From Toxonevra muliebris (lineage: Eukaryota > Arthropoda > Insecta > Diptera > Pallopteridae): a DNA stretch of 64,000 bases. The notes beneath the pieces are model-generated. The model ran no database searches, was not told the DNA's origin, and worked only from the letters and a program-made list of their open reading frames with translations. A program made the position numbers and the translations under genes. The stretch lies in the NCBI GenBank assembly GCA_963691655.1, contig OY829328.1:7034204-7098203 (forward strand), given 5' to 3'. Below are positions 56,622 to 64,000 of this stretch, piece after piece (position 1 is the stretch's first letter; every line of letters starts with the position of its first letter).

Positions 56622-57534
56622 AGAAAAAAACTGCATACTCAGAATTTTCAATTGACCCTCAAAATCTGGACTTAAGGCCAAAAAACCCATTTTTGATAAG
56701 TGAAAGCATACACTTGCCCGTAACTTTATTTTTACTTATTCCAGAGGTAAGTTTTTATATATTATTGAAAATTTAGCTGCTTACAACAATATATAAATTG
56801 TTAATATATCTTAAGGAATATCGGAGTTAGAGGGCAAAATATAAAGGAAATTGAAATTTTTTTTTATATTTTTTCATTCTGAATGGCGATTTAAACGACC
56901 ATTTTGCTTACCAGTGTATATATCAAAGTATATGAAAATAAACTGCATTCAATTTTGTTTCCAACGAGTTATAAATATTCAAAATCCATTGAGGTGTGAC
57001 TGACTTCTTTAACTCTTTTATTTGACTACCCAAAAAATTTCAATACGTAGAATGTAAGTAATTTGTATGCGAGTATTACTCCAACTATTTGAGCATGCAA
57101 TACTTAAAAATGTACGCATTTTTATCGAGCACATGGTGCTTGAAGTCGAATATCTCAACCAAACCTCAATGAATTTTGAAAATTTATAACTCGTTGGAGA
57201 TAGAATTAAATGCAGTTTATTTATGTATACCTTTATATATACACTGGTAAACAAAATAGTCGTTTAAAACGCACTGTCTGTCAAAATGTAAAAAAAAAAA
57301 TAAATTTTCTTTATATTTTGTCATCTAGCTCTGGTATTTCGTAAGATACATTACTAATTTATTTAATAATTTTGAATGAAATATAAAAACTTACTCGTCG
57401 GATAAATAAAAATAAAGTTACTGGCAAGTATATGATTTAACCAATCAAAAATGGGTTTTTCGACCCTAAGTCCAGATTTTGAGGATCAATTCGAAAATCT
57501 GAGTATGCAGTTTTTATGTGCTGACTATACCTAC
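56622..57534. repeat. Large inverted repeat, ~370-bp arms and ~165-bp spacer
   Basis: The left arm (56622-56995) and right arm (57162-57534, inverted) align along their full lengths. Shared blocks include AACTGCATACTCAGA, CTCAAAATCTGGACTTA, AACCCATTTTTGAT, GTAACTTTATTTTTA, TTACCAGTGTATATAT, CCAACGAGTTATAAAT and TTGAGGT, at about 80% identity. Outside the arms, AGTGTGACA (56581) and TGTCACACC (57570) may extend it to a ~1.0-kb foldback element. No coding capacity. It could form a long hairpin if transcribed. Confidence 0.85.
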
Positions 57535-58738
57535 AATTTGAGCTATGTCTCGAGGAAAGTATATTTTCACTGTCACACCTTTTTTTTTAGATGTCAACTT
57601 TTGACGTAAAAAACACTTAAAAATATCGTCAAATAAACTCAAAAAAAATTTGTTTCTACTGTTAAAGATGTTATTAACATATATTAGTTTAGGAGATGCA
57701 TGAACTAAAGTACATAGCTACCACGCTCAGTTCAACACCTATGTATCTATCTCCTAAACTAATGTAGATCCGATTTTGAAATTTTAAGGGTATTATTTAA
57801 ATACTTTAAGCTAAATTTTGATGAATGAATTTTCTTTTTTTAAATGGTCGAAGTTATTAAAGTTCTGATTTCAAACTTTTACTTCCGGTTTTGTGCATAA
57901 AAAAAAATTTAATTTCCGGTCTGATTCCATAATTGAAAAGAACAGTAAATTTCCTATTTAAATTACCATGTTCAATATTTTATTGTAAATTTGTTTGATG
58001 CTAAAAATTACTTTTGAAAAATCAATATTTCAATTACGTCTATTCTTTAAAAACCCATAACTTGGCAAATAATCTTTATATAAAAAAAAAAAAAAAAATT
58101 GCGTGTCCACATTCATATTTTCTAGAAGTTCAATTAGGCCGGATTTCAGAACTTCACATTTTTTTACGTTGTCCGCTTCACATGAAATGCCTCATATAAA
58201 AAAAATGAAATGATAGTATTTTATTTTGTTATAATAAAAAATTTCCGAAATAACCTTGAAAATTAGGCCGGGACACCAGACTATATAGACTATATCCTTA
58301 AACCATAGCAAAAAATATGGTCTTGGTTTGATCAAGGTAAAAGTTTTAAGCTCGAACTAATGTTCATTAAACTTTGGTCTCATTGGCAAACCATGAGAAC
58401 TAAAATGTGTTCGGTTTAATGAAGATGACAAGTCTTGATCTGTTCTTTTAGGGAATTTAGGAATTCATGATGAAACCCAAAGAATTTAGCTAAACTAAGC
58501 GAACATTTATATTACTTAAGACACACTTTCATGGGCAGACTTAATCTTATTTTCTTAAAAAAAAAAAAAAAAAAAAAAACCAATGAATATTAATACCAAC
58601 AAGAGGTAAAAGCCACGCGCTATCGGAATTGAATTGCTGCACAAAACGGAGCAGCTAAACTGAAAGAAACATCTGCCATAACATTCCGCTACATATCTCA
58701 TAAAACTTAAACGGAGTTGTTGATTTCTTACGCCGTAA
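57535..58738. other. Unassigned non-coding DNA
   Basis: The stretch contains the hairpin at 57683-57763, an A17 tract near 58082-58098 and an A run of about 23 at 58557-58579. No gene. Confidence 0.4.
57683..57763. repeat. Perfect 15-bp hairpin with ~51-base loop
   Basis: ATTAGTTTAGGAGAT at 57683-57697 is the exact reverse complement of ATCTCCTAAACTAAT at 57749-57763. Weak complementarity continues just inside the stem (GCATGAACT versus CATAGGTGTTGAACTG inverted). It is not a terminator-like structure and nothing identifies it as a microRNA precursor. Confidence 0.6.
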
Positions 58739-58796
58739 AATGTGCAAATACTACAAGTACAAAACGAAAAAGAAAAAAAGGCATCATCTGGCAGTG

Positions 58797-58870
58797 AATG
58801 CCCAGCAACAACATGCACAGCAGCAGCAACAGAAAGTAACAGCAGCAAACATCAACAGCAACAGCAGAGT
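58797..58870. repeat. CAG/CAA-rich simple repeat
   Basis: The stretch contains GCCCAGCAACAACATGCACA, several CAGCAGCAACAG runs and ATCAACAGCAACAGCAGAG. In one frame it encodes Gln-rich sequence (QQQHAQQQQQ), like the opa-type repeats of fly genes. The surrounding frame (58740-59018) ends in a CGTCTGTCTGTCTG simple repeat and has no domain, so a gene is not supported. Confidence 0.65.
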
Positions 58871-59355
58871 AATTTATTTATTTTTAGCTACCGCCAAACT
58901 GAAAATCTTCAACTTCATACTACAGCTTTTAAAAGAAGGCATTGTGGTTCATGTACTTGTAGAAATCTATATGTTGATACGTCCGTCGGCCAGCCTATCC
59001 GTTCGTCTGTCTGTCTGATGGTCATAAACAAAACATTGGAAATGCATTTTTATCTTTCAAATGAAAATAACCCCAGAAAGCAATGAATAAACAATAACAG
59101 GAAAACAACAACAACAACAATAAGAAAACCACATGTACGGATGCACATTTTCTTCATCCTCCATGGATGTGGAAGTTGATGTCGAGCAGTCGAGAGAATT
59201 ACAACGAGAGGAATTACAACGGCAGCAACAACATTTATTAGAGAAAAATACATGAAAAAAGTAGCAGCACATAAAAATACAAAAAAAACTAAAAGAAAAC
59301 CAAAGAAGTTTACAATAAATATTGTGTCTGCATAAACATGTGCAATAGCAGAAAT

Positions 59356-59532
59356 CAGAGACGGATTTAGAATTTGGGTCTCGGGGGGGATAGAGAATGG
59401 ACTACAGAAGATTTCTTACGCTACAGAAGGATTTCTTATGTATTATCAAAAAAGCTAAAATTTTTAATTGGCATTTCAATAATTCTGACGGGGGCATACA
59501 ACCATATTTTCTCCATTCTTGATTCGCCACTG
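59356..59532. mobile_element. hAT-like MITE, CAGWGRCGRATY ends, 177 bp
   Basis: The left end CAGAGACGGATTTAGAATTT and the inverted right end CAGTGGCGAATCAAGAATGG are imperfect terminal repeats of a type common among hAT MITEs. The adjacent 8-mers GCAGAAAT and ATAGCAAT match at only 5 of 8, so the duplication is not convincing. A G8 run lies just inside the left end. Confidence 0.6.
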
Positions 59533-60594
59533 ATAGCAATGGGAATGAGTGGGGAGTGATGTAAATGTGTTGTATGCAACGGAAATATTAAGTCGAAAGA
59601 AAAATGTGTTTATTACCAAGGAAGATTGTACCCTTAAGGGAGAGAGTGAAAATCTCTGGCAAATGTTTCGATTATTGCAAATGATTAGAGATAAATGTTG
59701 CAATTCCAAAATAATTCAAGTAAAACTACATAGCACTAAATACATGCTTTAATGCAATGTTTTTGAAATTGTTGCATTTTTAAATATTTAATACTTTTTG
59801 ATTTCTAAAACTTAGTGTCAAAGTCGTGGTCCTTTCATTCATTTACCTTGTAACAAAATGAGCTTCGTTTAACACTAAAGCAGTTTTTTTAATAAAGGCA
59901 ACGCAAATGAGATCCAATACAAAGCGGCGACTACCAATGCTACTCGATCTAAAATAATCGCAACGATTTTCATTATAAAAGTCATCGTGTCGAATCATAG
60001 TTAAGTTGTCTCCAGTGAGAGAACGGTCTAGGGCTAACAGCAACCTTGGTGAAATCAACGACACTCGTTTTGCAACAGGGTAAACGAGTGAAAAAACTGG
60101 GCTTCGTATTATAAAGAGTAAAAATAAGTAGACCTGGAAATATAATACACAAATTTCAAATGCTTCACATACCACAAAACTGAAAAAGAAGCACAATATC
60201 GGGTGAGGATGGCGCGATAAAAGACGTCCTAACCAAAATCAGTAAAGCCACTGGTGTCTAATTGCAGCTTGATCAATCTAAAATTCCACAAGGATATTCT
60301 TTTCCATCCAAAAAGTGAATTTTTAATTCAAACGTCGTGTCTGTGCCGCTTTACGCCTTCTCAATTTGACTCAAAACCGACTTCTTAACTTCTAAAGTTC
60401 AAAGCTTTTGGTGGTCAAACGTAATCAATAACGATAACCTATATAAAACATCAGGTTGTGAATGTATTTTTCCTTGGGGAAGAACTCCACTGACGGGAAG
60501 CCCCAAAAACCCTGAAAAAACGTGAAACCGAACGCTTCAGGAAGAAATTGGCAACTTTGGAAAAATGAGCAATGAACTCAAGTTTTCACCAATA
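59533..60594. other. Unassigned non-coding DNA
   Basis: No gene recognised. A 117-codon minus-strand frame at 60196-59843 lacks an ATG at its start. Its second half (SPRLLLALDRSLTGDNLTMI) is not low-complexity but matches nothing I know. Confidence 0.35.
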
Positions 60595-60596
60595 GG

Positions 60597-60700
60597 AAGG
60601 TTAAGTTAGGCTGGAGTGGCTGTCTAGAGGCACACATAGGCCTGAATGGCCCATTGTGATACTACATGGTTGGACCTACAGTTTAACGCCGGTTCCGAAT
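60597..60700 (-). repeat. LINE 3' UTR-like fragment
   Basis: On the minus strand this reads AGTATCACAATGGGCCATTC, then AGGCCTATGTGTGCC and, at the end, CCAGCCTAACTTAACC. The first block matches the TATCACAATRGGCC element in the tails of the LINEs at 6702-9056 and 24240-25260. The CTAACYTAACC ending is common at the tails of fly LINEs. No coding part is readable upstream (higher coordinates). Confidence 0.45.
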
Positions 60701-61389
60701 GGCAGTACCAATTGGAAAAAATCAGATAAAAATGCTTTTTAGATACCCAATGTTCCAGTGGAAGATACAAGAACTGATTTCGATGATATACGCCCTAAGT
60801 AAAAAAATATGGGCTGCGTTTACAGGAACGCAGGAAATTCGATGTGTAAACCGTCAAACCAACTGGATTCCATATACGTATCGTACCAAGATTACTAAAC
60901 TATCCGAAGCGCTATTTTTTGAAAACGTTTTGTTATCAAAAAATGAACTTTAGCCCCAAGACCATTTTTCCATGAAGTTATTCTTGTACATTGTTAGCGA
61001 TTCTGGAGGAAATAAGTAAATAATTTTTAATTCATAAACAATATAAGAGAAAAAAAAACCTTCTTCAAAGGCAAGGACTTGCTTTTTTTTGACACCTCGT
61101 TCTTTCTTCAACAGACACATTCATCGACCGCATGCCGCACTCTCTTTTCACTTTTATTTATCTTAAAGTAGGAGCGTAAAAACTTCAATTAAAAAAAAAC
61201 GAAAAGAAAGTGCGGCACTCGGTCAAATTTTGTTTCTCCCTAGTGACGATATCTTACTCTTTTCGTCCTTACTTATCTTACTTTTAAAATCTTCTTAAAA
61301 AGAATGGTATTCTCAGAGTACGTGATTCAAAACTCGAACCAAAAATTTTGAATTCAAATCCCGAAAATCAGAACCTTAACTTCAAACCT
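60701..61389. other. Unassigned non-coding DNA
   Basis: An 84-codon frame at 60699-60953 (MAVPIGKNQIKMLFRYPMFQ…) has a non-biased composition but no known domain and no supporting context. The remainder is AT-rich; GAAAGTGCGGCACTC at 61207 and GCATGCCGCACTCTC at 61130 form a short inverted repeat. Confidence 0.35.
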
Positions 61390-61556
61390 GGGGGGTTACT
61401 CTGTAATTCGATGCGAAAGAAAATTTACTCGAATTCGAACGAAAAGATTTTCGAATAATATTTGTTCGATGTTCAGATTTCATTTTGTGCCTTCTCGAAT
61501 CGAACTTGGCATTCGAATAGAACTGCCTTTCGAGTCGAACTACAGAATAACCCCCC
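61390..61556. mobile_element. Short MITE, GGGGGGTTACTCTGTA ends, 167 bp
   Basis: The left end GGGGGGTTACTCTGTAATTC and the inverted right end GGGGGGTTATTCTGTAGTTC differ at two positions over 20 bp. The interior is built from TTCGAAT/ATTCGAA words in both orientations, so the whole element can fold on itself. No clear target-site duplication can be read and the superfamily is unknown. Confidence 0.8.
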
Positions 61557-62084
61557 TGATATTTCAAACCTTAACCTTAGATTAACCAAGTTCAAAGTTC
61601 CGAGTTCAGATTTCAAACATTAGACTTTCGAAATTAAAAAAAAAAGAAAAAACAATGCCTTCAAATTTCATTACAACTTATTTCTTTCTTCTCTTATTTA
61701 CTCTGACAGCGATATTTTTCCCACCATAAAAATAATAATTTGTCATTTTATCACCTTACAGCTTGACATGTAAATAATAATTGTATTTTGCTTGCTTTTT
61801 CTTTTTTTCTTTTTATTTCTTATACAATCAAATTCTTAATGATACCTACAATATTAGTGGGTATCATTAAATTATTTTCGTCTCAATTTTCAATTACATC
61901 AGAAGTTCACAAACTTTTCTCAGATTTTCTATATTTGCATAACTTGCTCTTTGAATCTTATTTGTGGTAAATATGCACGTTTTGATATATCGCATTTCAG
62001 GAATTTTAAAAGATGGGCAGATCTATTAAAAATAGTTTTTATTAAATATCTCGAAATCAGGAAATGCGATGCAAAAAGCGAGTT
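61557..62084. other. Unassigned non-coding DNA
   Basis: AT-rich sequence with pyrimidine tracts. A 60-codon frame at 61788-61970 is F/L/S-rich and not convincing. Confidence 0.35.
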
Positions 62085-63100
62085 GTGGTAAACATTGCCG
62101 ACATGGAATTACTGTATTACTTTGATATTTCATTGGACATTTCATTGGCATTATACCATATATAGATCTATAGGCCCTGAAAACCGACATAACCCGGCGA
62201 AAGGCATCTATCACTTGGACTGTCCCCAGGACAGAATGGACAAACAGTATAGTTTTGAGAAACACTTTGTTGCAAAACTTAATAGTAAGAATGAATGGGA
62301 GAGTGTAGAACAGAACTACACATTCAAAGAACACACGATTAAGTGGTATACAGATGGGTCACGAAGCGAGGTTGGAACTGGGGAATCATACACTCTGAGC
62401 CGATGGGGAAGTATCCTAGCATCTTTCAAGCTTAAATTCACGCAATCGATATATGTGTGCAATTTAACCTGAATAGGAAGTACAAACGGCAAGATATCGC
62501 TATCATGTCGGATAGCCAGGCAGCCATTCGACCATTATGCTCTTCTGAGATCACCTCTAAACTGGTGTGGTGTGTGGAGCAAGCTCAATCAACTGGGCAA
62601 TGACAATAAAGTCGCTCTATGTTGGGTCCCTGGACACTTAGGAATGAATCCTTCTGTGGAATAGGAGATAGCGTAATCAAGGAAGTACTCAGGCAGAAAG
62701 AGAAGAACAAGAGGCAAGAACTCTTTAATAATCTTCCGGGACTGAGGCAATCCAAAACGCTTCTAGGTAACTATAACAAGAATACCTAGATACGCATTCT
62801 GCATTGGTCTCAACAAAAACAGTCTACGTATATTAGCTGGTATTCTGACTGAGCACTGCGGGCTCAGAGAACACCGTTTCAAAATAGGAGTTAAGGAAAG
62901 CTCAATATGTTGGTTTTGTAATGAGGAAGATGAATCATCAGAACATATCTTAGCTCAGTGTGGAGTACTGATCCACAAAAAAATTAAATATCTGGGTATG
63001 TACGAAGTGCCCAGTACAGAACAAGCATCTATAGATCCGGGCGCAATACTCAAATTCTTGAGGAAGAATGGACTTAATGAGGCACTCTAGGCAAATCAGA
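62085..63100 (+). pseudogene. LINE remnant: RT end, RNase H, zinc knuckle, 3' UTR
   Basis: A frame reads FEKHFVAKLNSKNEWE then HTIKWYTDGSRSEVGTG (about 62335-62385), the first RNase H acidic block. In other frames follow MSDSQAAIRPL, NKVALCWVPGHLGM (about 62607-62648) and the C-terminal knuckle ICWFCNEEDESSEHILAQCG (about 62908-62965). It ends GAILKFLRKNGLNEAL with a stop at 63088-63090. The knuckle and terminal helix closely parallel the LINE at 6702-9056 (CRICNEEETAEHILCHC … FLKGNKLIGEL), so the two belong to the same broad clade though not the same family. Several stops and frameshifts show it is dead. Confidence 0.85.
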
Positions 63101-64000
63101 CTAGATAGAGAAGAAGGATGTACAATAGATCATATAGGTCGCGGTTCAAATACATAAACTTCTCTAATAAAATACAATAATACCATATATAATGGTAAGC
63201 CCATGAAATTAGCATTAGAAAAATTTACGCTTATGACAAGACAATGGAATTGGCATAAGAGAAACCAATTTTAAAGATGAAAAAATAGCATTAGACCACG
63301 CCAATATATATCTGGTTATATTGAAATCATATATATTTAATAAATAAATATATTATATAACATTTTAACTTTAGAAACTATTTTTAAAATAAAATTTTTG
63401 ACATAAGCTACTGTAATATGTTGACACAGGTATATGTAGTACATTAGGGGTATCTGGGTTAAACAGGTTTCTTTAGAGTAATGGTTGAGAATCTCTTCTA
63501 ATTTAGACATTTAATTTTATCTTTCATTAACTTGTTCCTCTGTTGTTGCGTTTGTTGTTTCTCTTTTGTTTTTTCGTTGATTAATTTATATTGTAGTACA
63601 GTATTTTAATATGTATATTTACTACTCTACAACGTACATTCTACTAATGAATTTAAAATAGGCGTCAACATGTTGAGAGGCAAAACGAAAAGTTAAATAA
63701 AAATACACAATACAAAAACAACTCAAATTACAAGAAATAAGTTAATTTACTTTTTATTTTTCGAGGCGTTAAATGAAAATACCGCCTCGAAAATTTTACA
63801 TTACTTAAAAAACTTTATTATTATTATTATTTTTTTGTATAATTCTTTTATATTTACTTCAAAGAAATAAGTAACTGTTGGGAATAATAATAAAAAAACA
63901 CAAGAAAAACATAAAGTGTAGCTAATGTGTATGTTGTCTGCTCATATGTTGTAACTTTAAAGTTGCCTTACTTTAGCAATATATTTTCATTGACATAAGG
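63101..64000. other. Unassigned AT-rich non-coding DNA
   Basis: No gene or element recognised. ATTTTTCGAGGCGTTAAATG and its partial inverse CGCCTCGAAAATTTTAC at about 63757-63800 form a short inverted repeat. Confidence 0.35.

Noticed and set aside
58740..59086. Q-rich frames as an opa-repeat gene
   Set aside because: Two frames are open at once through the CAG/CAA tract, both end in simple repeats, and no conserved domain or splice signal is present.
59843..60196. 117-codon minus-strand frame
   Set aside because: No ATG at the start and a hydrophobic F/V-rich first half; the second half matches nothing I know. Too weak to list as a gene.

Overview
The window looks like AT-rich nuclear DNA of a higher insect, most likely a dipteran. 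A tephritid-type fly is my best guess, because the dispersed repeats at about 2573 and 36191 resemble ones I associate with those genomes; this is inference. Signs of a eukaryote are 5'-truncated non-LTR retrotransposons with RNase H, BEL/Pao pol fragments, Tc1/mariner and hAT relics, many MITEs, a tRNA-derived SINE-like repeat and several microsatellites. I find no intact host gene. The stretch reads as an intergenic region or a very long intron filled with decayed transposons. One weak candidate exon lies at 54663-54929.

Layout: 1-6700 holds a MITE, a hAT MITE with target-site duplication (TSD), a broken mariner-type transposase and another MITE. 6702-9056 is a 5'-truncated RNase H-bearing LINE flanked by a 13-bp TSD. 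9057-15616 is non-coding DNA with several repeat families. 15625-16865 is a decayed hAT element with 8-bp TSD, a transposase C-terminal signature and a triplicated ~102-bp repeat. 18947-20203 is a nearly complete Tc1-like element with DD37E spacing, killed by two stops. 20991-22675 is a TA-flanked foldback element carrying a nested LINE 3' end. 24240-25260 is another LINE relic. 27000-31620 holds a 21-bp minisatellite and four MITE-like elements. 32352-33520 is an R1-type LINE relic on the minus strand. 33880-35388 is BEL/Pao pol, interrupted by a TTAA-flanked MITE, followed by a SINE. 38041-40300 is a hAT-type element with a perfect 8-bp TSD. 42771-43350 is a striking GTATG-derived satellite. 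44160-46153 is a LINE/BEL/Tc1 mosaic. 49448-50040 is a dispersed repeat abutting a LINE tail. 50971-52420 is a long-TIR element with a decayed transposon ORF. 56622-57534 is a 0.9-kb inverted repeat. 61390-63100 is a small MITE and a last LINE relic.

The elements do not work together as a pathway. The relations that can be read are order of insertion: LINE into foldback, MITE into BEL, Tc1 against BEL, and a repeat inside a hAT element. Almost all coding remnants carry stops or frameshifts, so the open frames left are mostly pseudogene pieces or AT-rich chance ORFs.
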